Below the pieces are notes generated by a model that had not been told where the DNA came from, did no database searches, and was given only the letters and a program-made list of their open reading frames with translations. The position numbers were made by a program, and so were the translations under genes. A DNA stretch of 64,000 bases, from the NCBI RefSeq assembly GCF_051106095.1, contig NC_135783.1, positions 204,334,472 to 204,398,471 on the forward strand, read 5' to 3'. This DNA is from Pogona vitticeps. Lineage: Eukaryota > Chordata > Lepidosauria > Squamata > Agamidae. Below, one piece after another: positions 46,863 through 57,375 of the stretch (the first letter of the stretch is position 1; each line of letters opens with the position of its first letter).

Positions 46863-47469
46863 CAGCTTGGATTGTGTTTGCTATGTCTCTCTCTCTCTCT
46901 CATTATTCGTTTATTCTGAGTGCTGATACAATTCAACCTGGGTGATTCAATACAAAGTGAACCCTGGTCCAAATTCCCATTTTTTAACCTTAGTGCTCAG
47001 GTCCCCATCTGATTTACCAGCAACTTGTGCAAGGGATTGCTTTGAACAGGAAACCTCTAACAGCTTTTCTGATTAGTCTTGTGGAGTATAAACAAACAGT
47101 TCCCAATCTAGGCAAACAAGTTGGAATTCTTGCATATCTTCTTATATTATCAGGAGTATCGTTTCCTCTTTCTTTACCATATGTGATAATCCTTCCAGAG
47201 GTCAGGTTCTTAGCAAAGGTACTGACCACAGATACAAACAAAAAACAAGAGTCGATACATTACTAGACCAATTAATGTTTAAAATGCCATTAAAGGACAA
47301 CATGTGGTATTAGTGAAACCTTCGGCCATCTCAAAGCATATTGTTTAAAAAACGACTCCATAAGGCACCGAGTGGTGTTAAGGTAATAATGTTCTTTAAA
47401 ACAAAGAACTGAAAAGATTTAAAATAATTATATGATTGATACTTACATATCAATGATATCATTATCTTG

Positions 47470-47745
47470 ATCATCCCAGAGTGCAGGACATGCAACAATG
47501 GGTTCAAGTTACAGGAAGCCAGATTTCGATTGAATATCAGGAAAAACATCCTAACAGTGCAGTAAGACAGTGGAACCAATGACCTCGAGAGGTGGTGGGT
47601 GCTCCAACACTGGAGGCATTCAAGAGAAACTTAAGACAACCACCTGGCAGCTATCCTTTGATTTGTATTCCTGCACTGAGCATGGGGTTGGACCTGATGG
47701 CCTTATAAACCTCTTCCAACTTAACTATTCTATGATTCATATTCA
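47470..47745 (+). mobile_element. CR1-type LINE 3' end
   Basis: CAAGTTACAGGAAGCCAGAT, then AGTGGAACCAATGACCTCGA, TGGAGGCATTCAAGAGAAAC, TTGGACCTGATGGCC and the terminal ACTATTCTATGATTC. This is the classic CR1 3' end in sense orientation. Confidence 0.88.
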
Positions 47746-48119
47746 GTATGGTCTTAACAGGTCTATGGAGTGATGGGGTGTATAAATATCATGTAAGGGT
47801 ATATATACCCTCAAGGGGGGATGCCAAGCATTAAACACCATTCCCGCCCACTTCCAAAAACCACTAATTTCCCGAAGACTATTTCAAGACACCCGCGTGT
47901 CAGGATAAAATAACTGCAAGGCTAACATCCTTGGAGTCTTGATTGTGCAACCATGCCAGTGAAAAGTTGTCTTCAATTGCGACATATGGCAGAAGGAGAA
48001 GAGAGAGGTTTGCTAGATTAAATAAAGCATTAATAGTCTAATCTCTCTAAAAGCGCAAAATCAAAATGCAAGAGTAAGGGGATGCATCAAAGGCTTTTAA
48101 TTGAAATAACATTAACTGT

Positions 48120-48285
48120 GGGTCTTAATGATGGCAATTTTAATTGTATTTTAATTGTATTTTAATCATTTTATTTTATTGCATTGAATTTTAATTGTTG
48201 TAAGCTGCCCAGAGACCTTTGGGTAGAGTGGGCGGCATATAAATTAAATAAATAAATAAATAAATAAAAAATAAATAAATGTACA
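48120..48285 (+). mobile_element. LINE/SINE tail ending in (AAAT)n
   Basis: GTAAGCTGCCCAGAGACCTT, then GGGTAGAGTGGGCGGCATAT followed by AAATAAATAAATAAA. This is a common reptile retroelement 3' end. Confidence 0.7.
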
Positions 48286-48344
48286 CAATGACTGGGTCTA
48301 GATTTTGTAGAAAAATCATATAGTGCTTTTCAAGTTCTCTTGGG

Positions 48345-49215
48345 CTGAAGAAGGAAGGGGACTGGCCTCCTCCAAAAGAGATTTAAACCCCTTTTCCTTC
48401 GTTCAGGCCTCGCAGGGTGAACCACCCATATGGCCCTGTCGCGACGTCTCCCTCCCAGGTTCCAGGCTCGTCGGATTCCCTGGAAGGACAGGCCTCGCTC
48501 TCTCCACGCCTTGCCTCAGGGAGCGAGCTACCTTCCCAAGGCCCGGCCGCTTGCCTGCGGGTCCCACCAGCCTTAGAAGGGGGCGCCTTCGGGCGTCCAT
48601 CTTTTCCCGCCTTGGCGCCTTATCTCCCTCTCTGAGAGAAAGAGGAGCGGGAGCGGTCGAGGAAGTTCTTCCCTGCCGGTCCTCAGCTCATGGGCGGCGA
48701 GGCGTCTCCGCTCCAGGCACCCTTGGGCTGAGGCCCCGCGTGCCACCCGGGGCAAGAATTGCCCGCCCTTGGTAGCCCACGTGGGGGACTGACTCGGCGC
48801 CTCTTCTTCACTGAGCAAGGCGGAATGAGCCGTCCGAGGGAGGCCCCCCGCCTCTCCTCCTCCTTTGCTGTGGGATTAAAAAGCAGCGAAGGACCCCCAT
48901 CTCTCTCTTTCTCTCTCTCCCCTCCCCAATCTCCTTCCTCCTTCCCAGATCAGCGGCTTGCTTCGGGCCCGGCCCGCTGGCCTTGGGCCTCGCTGTGTGA
49001 AACCACGACAAGAATTCCTCTGGCAACCCCAGCCGCACAAAGCAGGAGCAAACAACAATAGGGGGGAAAAGCCCTTCCGTGCAGAAAGGAATGCCTCCGG
49101 CGCTACCGGGAAAGGAGACGGGCGGGCCAAGAGCCGGCCAGCCACCCCCGCCTGCCTGCCCGCCCGCCCGCCCGCTCGCCTCCCATCTCGGCAGCGCCGG
49201 ATCTTGTGATGGAGC
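48345..49215. promoter_or_regulatory. CpG-rich block, possible promoter
   Basis: Dense CpG (for example CTGTCGCGACGTCTCC and GGGCGGCGAGGCGTCTCCGC) in an otherwise AT-rich region, with CT-rich tracts at 48900-48950 and a CCCGCC tandem at 49156-49176. It looks like an unmethylated promoter island. I see no exon that I can name on either strand. Confidence 0.6.
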
Positions 49216-50711
49216 GATCTGATCCCTTCTTTGTGCTTCGGAGGTGCCAGGAAGCTCATTGAATATTCTGATCTGCCCCCAGTGTTTCTTGTGGCTTGAC
49301 CCTGGTGCTGTGTCGTACCACTACCCCAAGCAGGCCCTGAACCTGCATAAATCACAACGCTTCAGAAACCTGCCATACACTTGCGCTTCCCCCCCCCCCT
49401 CTTCTTTTTTCCTCTGGCCCTAATAGAAACATTTCAGAGATTAGACTCCTTGAGTGATCAGGGCAGAAAGAAAGAGGGGAGGGGGCTCCTTTCTGGGTAA
49501 ACAACCAACTAGCCCGGTTCACTTTTCAGCCGGTGTAATTCTGGCTCCTTTGGCCCTAAGAGGCTCTTGATACCCAACAGGGCAATTGCCCCAAATTCCA
49601 GCTTTTGAGATGAAACTTTAGCACATAAATGCAAAAGTTTTGTATTTCTTTACTTGGTCACATATTAGAGGAAGAGATCTCATAGTGGAGCCACAAATTT
49701 GAGCAATCAATGCCATTGGGAATGCTGTGTTCTCCAGGTGAATGAGTCCAATCATACCATCCGTATTTGGAGAAGTTTGTTTTGTCTTGTCTGTTATCCT
49801 GAAGGCAAACATCAACCAGTCAGTGCTCTGCAAGGGTCTCCTTTTGAAAATATAGTATGTATAATATTTTCTGTGCACTGAACTGGATGGTAGAAATGAG
49901 GTGAAGTGGTGAGCGTAATTGTTCTGCAGGGTTTTAGTTGAAAATGTTTAATTACAAAAGAAGCTTTTATATATTTTGGGAATCATGTTCAAGTTGTGTG
50001 TTTTTAGTCATGCATGGGAGAGAAGGGGGTATGCATTACTGACGTCTCTTTTAGCGGTGGGTTGGTTCATAACATGCATTTCAAGCATTTTGATCACTGT
50101 GATACGACACTGTCTGTGAGTCATCATCACACATATGCATGGGCACATCATATAGATCTTCCAGATTTTCTTTGCATATAATTCACCTCAAAGCATAATG
50201 CTGTACTGTACAAAGGATTCAACTGCTTGTCTCCCAGTGTGCAGCAATGAAATGCAGAGTCATCAGGGTGAATGGATGTGTACAATATTAGGCCATCTTG
50301 TTCATATGAGTTGTAGACAGCAATCTCTCCATCTGAGGGGGAAAAATTAAAGTAATATGAAGAAACAACAAACTGCAGAAGACAGTTATGGATTAGATTT
50401 TACAGCTGCCCTGTGTATTTTATTACCTGGAAACCGCTCACACCTAAAAGGTAGGCCTTAAAGAAAAGCAGTCCAGAGTCAGATATAAGGCATGTCAATT
50501 CTATAATTTCCCATATTGCCCAATCATGTAAACCTATGAAAAGTCCAGAGTGGGACATGAGTGCAATACCACTTTCCTACTCATGATTACCAGTTTTGGG
50601 TGTTGAGAAGCATAGAGCCCCCCTTCAGTTTCATTGGATGACTCTTGGCCCTAGTATTGTAAAATAGAAAGACAGAGACCCTCTTCTCACTGATACCTAT
50701 TCGTCTAGGGC

Positions 50712-50942
50712 AGGAGTGGACAATTTCCAGAGGTATGGATGTTACACATGGCCACTCTTGGACTTGGAGAGCTGCACCAAAGTACTGTATGTCCCCACCC
50801 TAAAATAGTTTTAAGAAAAGGTTTTTAAAATTAAAATACTCCCTTGCTCCCTCTAGTGGTCAGAATTTTTAAAAAAGCATAAAAATGGTGGGAAGACAAG
50901 GCTGGTGGGAACCTTGGCAAAATGTGGCCAAATTGCCCCTGC
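50712..50942. mobile_element. Possible worn hAT element
   Basis: CAGGAGTGGACAATTTCCAG at the left; AATGTGGCCAAATTGCCCCTG at the right is imperfectly complementary in reverse. No clear target duplication. Confidence 0.4.
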
Positions 50943-51956
50943 CTTCTAGAGAGTGCACAAAGATGTTCGGAGAAGGGAAAGAAAGCGAGCAACAAAAACA
51001 ACAAAAAACTTTTAAGGATGTAGCACATACTTTTTAAAAATGCAGTTGTTTAGTAGTGAATTACCTGAAGTATTTGCTATACTGTGTAAGAGAATATCTT
51101 CAATGCACCTGCATTGACTACAGTCTGGTACTATTACCAGATTATTACATAAAATGAGGAATAACACTGGTTTCACTTCTAACCCAATCAGTGTAGATAT
51201 GCAATCTGAATTCACACAGTTATAAGCCAGCCAAATAGCCAGCTGCATGGCAAGGCGAATTGCGATGCCAAAATCATCACCCTCCTGGGGTCCCAGTCTG
51301 ATCCACTGGAGTTTCCCACATGGTCATGTCCCTCCCTCTACTTTCTCAAAAAATTTGAAATGTCTCAAGGTTTCTTTGTTGGTAGGAAGAAACTTAAGGC
51401 TTAATATATGCCTTAAAATATTTTTTATCCTATCCTTTTGCCCCCGACCTTGCACACAAACTGGAAAGCAGGCCCTGAAGATGTTTGTGAAATTGAATTT
51501 GGCCCCTCAGACTGAAAGAGGAGCCCCACCCTTGGCATAAACTCTTCTATTGCAGCTCTATTCAGTTGGTTCTACATTATCCGCACACTGTTTATCCAAA
51601 CTGCATAGCTGTACTGTACTGATGTTCTTTTGCTTAGTTTTAGCCTGATTTAATTATTCCTAGTATGTCAAGGTGTAACCTATACTATCTGTAAATTTCA
51701 TGAGGCAGAGAGGGAGAATACATTGGTCAATTCTAGATAGCCTGTGAATACAGTTTTAAAAATTTACAGCTGGGTAAGAGGGCATAATTGAAACAAACCC
51801 ATTAGTTTGAATTGGTCCCTACACAATTAATTTGTGCAAGACATTAAAAAATTAGGGGGAAATGTGATTTCAGCCAGGGTACACATCTGGTGAGACATTA
51901 ACATTAATTATGTCAAGCATTTCTGCTAAGGTTTTGAGTCCTTGTAAGGCTTCTCG

Positions 51957-52165
51957 CTGGCTGGATTGCTCAGTGGTTTAGTTCTCTGACTGCGGAGCCA
52001 GAGGATGGGGGTTCAATTCCCCTCCTGGGAGAAGAATGAGCCTGTGTGGTAGCTTTGGGCCAGTTGCACCGTCCCAGGATGCCCCAGAAGAAGGGAGTGA
52101 TTAACCACTTCTGAGTACTCCCTACTTAGAAAACCTTTTATCTAGAACATCCTGGTTGCTGTAAG
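51957..52165 (+). mobile_element. tRNA-derived SINE
   Basis: Head GGATTGCTCAGTGGTTTAGT, then GGGGGTTCAATTCCCC (B box), body GAGCCTGTGTGGTAGCTTTG and tail CCACTTCTGAGTACTCCCTA, GGTTGCTGTAAGTCA. Confidence 0.8.
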
Positions 52166-52584
52166 TCATGGCACACGGTTATTTATTAAGGCTTCTCACA
52201 CATTATATTGGCACATGGCTATTTACTAAGGCTTCTTACATATTATATTGGTTTACCTCAGAGCCTTGTAAGGTAGGCCTATATTATCCTTATACTGTAT
52301 TGTAGATGGCAGAGGGGCTGTTGAAAGTGGGAACTATGACCGGCCTGCTGCCTCTTGGAGCCAGTTTATAAAGTACTGTCCACCCACCTCACCTGTCCTG
52401 TTGTGTCCCTCTTTAAAGCAACCTCCACTTGTTCTCTTGTCACAGTTTTGCTGCTTCACTTTCGCAGCCCACAGCACTCAAAGTTCCTAGGCAACAAGAA
52501 GCCCCAGTTCCAAATGATCTGCACCCATTGTTTTCAACTATTAATTGTACTACCTTGTTAAATTGGCACATGTTATAATAGCAA

Positions 52585-52690
52585 TATAACTTTAAAACTC
52601 CAAAGCTGGAAGGGACCCTATGGATCATCAAGTCCAGCCTCTGTCAGGGAGGCATAGAGGGGGAATTGAACCCCGAGTCTCTGGCTGAGA
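52585..52690 (-). mobile_element. CR1-like 3' fragment at promoter edge
   Basis: CTCCAAAGCTGGAAGGGACC, then CTATGGATCATCAAGTCCAG, the reverse-complemented CR1 tail pattern. It abuts the second CpG block. Confidence 0.6.
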
Positions 52691-54300
52691 GACTGAGTGC
52701 CAGGCGACTGGAGTTTTCTTCTTCTTCTTCACAAGCCTCCCCGGGTTGCAAAGGGCAGAAGGAGGGGCCACTCTCGCCCGGGCTCCACAGGCTTGTTGCA
52801 ATGCCTCATGCTCGTTCCGGGGCCGTCGGGTATAAAGCGCTTTATGCAATGTCTGGAGGGTGGGAGTGTGGAGAAGACGCGATGTTTCGGCGGACGAGCG
52901 CGCCTTTCTTCGGCAACTAGCGGAGTAAGAGAAGAGGAGGGAAAAAGGAGAGAGAGAACACACACATACACACACAGAGTTGTGCTGAAGTGCGCCGTCG
53001 GGACAGAGCCCCGCCACCTTTCCCACGGCTGGGCGGCTGCAGCATCCCAGCTCAGATGGGACCTCAGCAGAGACCGGAGGGAACCCCCGCCGTCGCGGGC
53101 AAAGTGCTTCTCTTGCTCGCTGCATGCATCTTGCAAGCGAGTTGCCAAGGTAAGCCGCCCCCCTCTCCCCGGTCTCCGTCTCAGTTTCGGGGGTCGCCTC
53201 CGTAGCGCAGACCTCTTCCCTTCATCCGAAAAGAGAGGAGGCCGGGCGTGCGGGGAAATGCTTGCCCCCCTTCCCTCTTTGGGCAGGGTCTGCTCGAAAG
53301 CGAGTCTTGGGGAGGGCGTCCCCCCGGGGCAGCGCCTCCCGGGGCGCCGCCTGATCCCGGGTCCCTGTCTCTTCTCCCCCCCCCCCCGGCCATGAACCGA
53401 CTTGACAGTCGGGAGGCGAGAGGCTGGGGAGGGGGTCTTAAAGCGGGCCCACCCGACTGGCTAGGAATTCAGAACGACGACGCCCTCGGAGGGGGAACTG
53501 GTGGTGGGAAAACACCTGTCGTTGCCACACACGCGACGACGGTTCTCTACGAGCGCCAACGTGCGTTCCCGCCCCTGAATGGGCTGATTGTTTCTAGAGA
53601 CGCTTTGGGGAGGCAGCCCGCACCTCTCCGTGCATGTGAATGGCCGTGGCTTGGCTTGGCTCGCTTTATTTATTTATTTATTTATTTGGCAAGACCGATT
53701 GTGATGGGGCGTCTCTGGGAGAAGAGGGGCTCTGCGGTTGTGCCGTCGGGTGCAGCCCTCCCTGCACGGTTGTCCTGGGGCAACCGATGGTTTCGAAAGC
53801 CTGGAAGCTTGCGCCGGGCAAACCCGCGCGCGCAATAGCTAGGGGCGTTCACACGAGACGGGGAAAAAAAACGAGAGAGAGGCGACCTCGGTCCCCCATG
53901 CAAACCGAGTGCAGACCGTTTCCCGAGTGGCTTGTTTTCAAGCCGGGAAACAGATGCTTGGTCCGGGGAGATAAGAAGCTTCCCTCAGCTCGTCGTCTCT
54001 CAGACAGATTTTTGAAGTTGGAAGCGAGAACTTTTTCCCGGAGCTTTGCTGTTGCTAGGCAACGGCCGGGGAGCGCACGTGACGGAAGGAGCCCGGGCGG
54101 TCTGTGGCGCTGCAGGGCCGCTTCGCCAGCGCCGCCAACTCTTTTCTCCCGCCTCGACTTCTCCCCTCCTCGGAGTGGTTCAGGGCGTCGGAGCTCGTTC
54201 TCCTCCTCTTTCCCCTCCGCGCCACTTTGTCCCTGCAGGCTCTTCCCTCTGGCTTCCCCCTCTGTCCCCTCACCCCAGCACACCACCATTGCCCTAAAGT
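52650..54300 (+). promoter_or_regulatory. CpG-rich promoter region of the plus-strand gene
   Basis: CpG-dense sequence surrounds the first coding exon at 53056. A TATAAA box lies at 52831-52836, about 220 bases before the start codon, within the 14-base palindrome ATAAAGCGCTTTAT (52832-52845). Transcription would start near 52860. Confidence 0.65.
53056..53149 (+). CDS. First coding exon of an unidentified secreted or membrane protein
   Basis: ATG followed by GPQQRPEGTPAVAGK, a hydrophobic core VLLLLAACILQ and a cleavage-like ASCQ|G: a typical signal peptide of about 31 residues. The exon ends CCAAG|GTAAGC, a strong donor, leaving phase 1. An upstream in-frame open stretch has no ATG, so this is the first Met. 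I could not match the peptide to a known gene; signal peptides diverge fast. The rest of the gene must lie to the right, and I found no second exon before 64,000, so intron 1 is probably longer than 10 kb. Human COL28A1 is followed on this side by MIOS, which has no signal peptide, so that is not the match. Confidence 0.6.
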
Positions 54301-55121
54301 GAATGGGGATGACCTGGGGCAGGACGGGAAGACCACGTTTCCTGAGGCGCAGCTTGTGTGTTTTTGGGTGTGCGCGCGCTCACACACACACACGGGTCTG
54401 TGGGGGAGGCCGAAGGCCTGTCTGGATGTGAATTGTGTGGATGTGTTCAAATGGTTAATCTGCTTTCTTTGCTCAACTCTTAGCGTAAGCGCCTTAGAAG
54501 GAATCAAGTAAGTAATTATACAGCAACTGCTGCTAACAACACCCTCTTTCTGAGCGGCGAGGCAGATACCTGTTGTACACCGGGATCCTTGCAAAAGCGC
54601 CAGCTGAGAAGGTCAAAGTGGCCAGGAAGCTAAATCCTTTGTAGTTGTTATTTTCATTAATATCTGAAGCAAAGCATTGGCAAGAATTTCAAGTGTTCAA
54701 GTCATGCTCCGGCCTCCCATGGACATTTTCTGTATCAGACTGATGTTACAGGAACCTCTGAGCTCGAAGCTTTTTATCATTTCCAGGGAGACACATTGTA
54801 ACTATGTAACTTCAATTCCTGGACAATTTTTTTGCACCATCCATGAAGGGAGTGTGCCTAAAGCCTGAGGAAGTGGATTTCATCCACGAAAGCCTGCTAC
54901 ATATTTGTTTAACATTTTAGAGGTCTAGTAAAAGGTATCACCTACTCGTGCATCTGTAAGGACCACCTTTTCCTTGTTCTCATTGCAGAGAAGTAGTTAG
55001 TGGTTGCAGTGAATGTAATTGCTAACTACTTGTGGCATCTTAAAGAATAAGCTTCCGTGGTCTTAGCCCAGAGATGTGCAGTGTTGTCCTTAGTTGGGGT
55101 CTACTCATACAATGTATGGTG
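54301..55121 (+). other. Intron 1 of the plus-strand gene, left end
   Basis: Leaves the CpG block at about 54,300-54,400 and has a short CA run at 54380-54393. No exon seen. Confidence 0.4.
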
Positions 55122-55515
55122 TGCTGTACTGGATAGAGTAATGAACTAGAGAACTCAGGAGCAGAATGTCCTCTAAAATGCATGACTGCGCAAGCGTGCA
55201 GGACTCTGCCCACCTCCCTGCAGCTTTCCTCCTGTGTGCACCTGCAGTGAGCCTTTCCAGCCCCTTTGGTTCCAGTTGCAACAGAACCCTGTGTATGGGG
55301 GGGGACATAGTCATGCGAGAGAGAGGAAGAGCCCTGCTCAGCAGGGCTAGAAATTAGAGGGAATGTTGCTCAGGAGACCTGGGTTCAAATCCCCACTGTG
55401 CCATGTAAACTCACTAGGTGTGGAAATGGTAGAGCCACTCTTTAAATCTTGCATATCTTGAATGCCCTAGTTGGGTCACTATAAGTGAGTTCTGTCTTGA
55501 AGACACCCAACAACA
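55122..55515 (+). mobile_element. tRNA-derived SINE, interrupted by a hAT
   Basis: Head GTACTGGATAGAGTAATGAA to 55161; it resumes at 55369 with CTCAGGAGACCTGGGTTCAAA (B box), GGTAGAGCCACTCTTTAAAT and TCACTATAAGTGAGTTCTGT. The two halves join as one SINE once the 207-base insertion and one CTCAGGAG copy are set aside. Confidence 0.85.
55162..55368. mobile_element. hAT-type element nested in SINE
   Basis: Ends CAGAATGTCCTCTAA and TTAGAGGGAATGTTG are inverted repeats. The 8-base duplication CTCAGGAG is perfect (55154-55161, 55369-55376). It is 207 bases long and non-coding. Confidence 0.9.
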
Positions 55516-57144
55516 AACATACATACAGTATGCGTATGTATATATACATGCATACATACCTAACTGATGTGTAATAAAAACAGTTTTACTTCAAAGCTAT
55601 GAAAATTGTTAAGTGCAATGACCAGGAGTAGAAATTTCTGCTTTTTCTGATAGGATGTCAGAATCACACCAACGAGATCTGGATTAGTATCTTTGCTAAA
55701 AGAAAACATTTACGAAGTCTTCCCTTTATGAAGTCTTCCCCTCCCTCCCTCCATCCCAGGATATAATGGGATGAGGACCATATATGCTACCTGGAACTAT
55801 TTGGAGGAAAAAAGCCTAAAAATGTAATGATATTCATGTACCTTATGGTGGGGATGATTGCTGTAGAGAATTTGTCATATGGAGAAGTGTAAATGTAATT
55901 TAAGACAAAAAGAAAAATCTAAACTTTCTAAAAATATCTGTGAGGTCTGATATGTACAGAATATGAAGGTGTCAGTTGAAAAAGAAAGGAAGGAAATTGG
56001 AAGTGATGGAAAGAAATGGGGATTTACTACAATGATGATTTAACTAGTCAAGTCCTTAATGACATACGGTGGTGTAGAGGAGAGATTAGAATTCGGAAGC
56101 TGCAGAAGGAAAAAAATAAAAAAGATTATTTTGTGTTGTTCATTCCTTAGGAATGAATAATGAATCGCACATTGGCCAAAATCCTGTTGTTTTATGTAAT
56201 AAGTTGCACTAGGTTTACTACAATGGAGATTTAATGAATCAACTCCTTTACAAGCTCCACTGATTCAAATGGGCCTACTCTAATTAGCTTACTAGAGAAG
56301 CTCTGGTGAACAATGTACAGGTAAATTCCAAGTGTATGCAAGATAAAAATCAAAATGATGTTATTAGTTCCTACTGTAATGAAAAAGCTGTTGTTTAACT
56401 AATTTCAGCTCTGGTGTGCTAGTACAATAACCAGAATAATAAGCAGGGACCTAGCATTCTATAATTCCATCATGGAATATAAACGTTTTTGACATATTCT
56501 AGCACAGCAGTTTTGTGCTGGAGCTTTTCCTTTAAATCTTTTTGCTAAATTATAGTGACTTTTAGGTCAGCAGTCATGTGTTCTGCCTGGAAGACTTGAG
56601 TTTCTTAGTGCAACTGTTTCTGATGTGAGATTTATTGCCCATTTATTCTGTTACATAGAACCAACACTGTTTGAAGACGGCTGAAGACCATTGTAGCCAG
56701 TGATGGAATGTGCCTGGTTGTGAGGAGAAGCATTGGAGTAACCTGGTGTATAGCTGATATTAGGTCCTATAACACTGATAAGGAGACAACATTCACATCT
56801 TTGTTCCAGGGGCTAGTTTCTGAGTTTGCTTCTTTGTTAGAGTGTACATTGTTTTAAACGTATAGCTCTGTTAAATTAGACATCTGTCTAATGACATAGA
56901 TCTTCCAGGCAAGGAATGCAAAAGAGAAATATTATCCCAGATGTTATGGTGGGTGGTGTATAAATTGAACAAACAAGCAAACAAATATGGAGATCATTAG
57001 TGATATCTTGTAGTCTTGGCTGGAACCTCTACAAGACAAACAGTGGTTTGTTTGTTTGTGTTTGGGGCTTACACATAGTCAGTTTCTCCTGAGTTCTAAG
57101 GTCTATTCAAATATTATTTATTAATGTATACTACTGCTATAATG
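55516..57144. other. Intronic/intergenic, no recognised gene
   Basis: AT-rich; a short TATG/CATA simple tract lies at 55525-55560. Nothing else identified. Confidence 0.4.
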
Positions 57145-57375
57145 ATTATGCACTATCAAGTCAATTCGATCTTGTGATGACCCTTCCCAGGGTTTTCTAG
57201 GTATAGAGTATTCTAAAGAGGTTCACCATTCTCTTTCTCTAGGAGTACACTTGAGACCAAGTTGCTTGCCCGAGGCCAAAAAAGACTGGCTCTTCTCCTA
57301 AAAGGCGCATAGCAAGGAAACAGATGCTCCTCACCTCTAGCGAAGTGCTCCAGCTCACTGAGCTATCCAGCCAGA
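57145..57375. repeat. Dispersed repeat, unsplit relative of 17885-18550
   Basis: CACTATCAAGTCAATTCGAT, then CCAGGGTTTTCTAGGTATAG, CAAGTTGCTTGCCCGAGGCC, and CTCACTGAGCTATCCAGCC. Orientation and block order match the copy split by the Tigger-like element. Confidence 0.72.

Larger units (their letters stand above)
49225..52580. other. Intergenic between CpG blocks
   Basis: Holds a possible worn hAT (50712-50942) and a SINE (51957-52165). No gene recognised. Confidence 0.45.

Noticed and set aside
48323-49355. Open frames of 150-159 codons in the first CpG block
   Set aside because: Same reason: stop-poor GC-rich sequence, Arg/Pro/Gly-rich products with no motif.
53056-53149. Identification of the signal-peptide exon as MIOS, NXPH1 or THSD7A
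   Set aside because: MIOS has no signal peptide, and the N-termini I recall for NXPH1 and THSD7A do not match this one.
52628-54594. Long open frames on both strands (up to 232 codons) in the second CpG block
   Set aside because: GC-rich DNA has few stops, so long frames are expected. They overlap each other on both strands. Only the short signal-peptide exon with a strong donor is supported.
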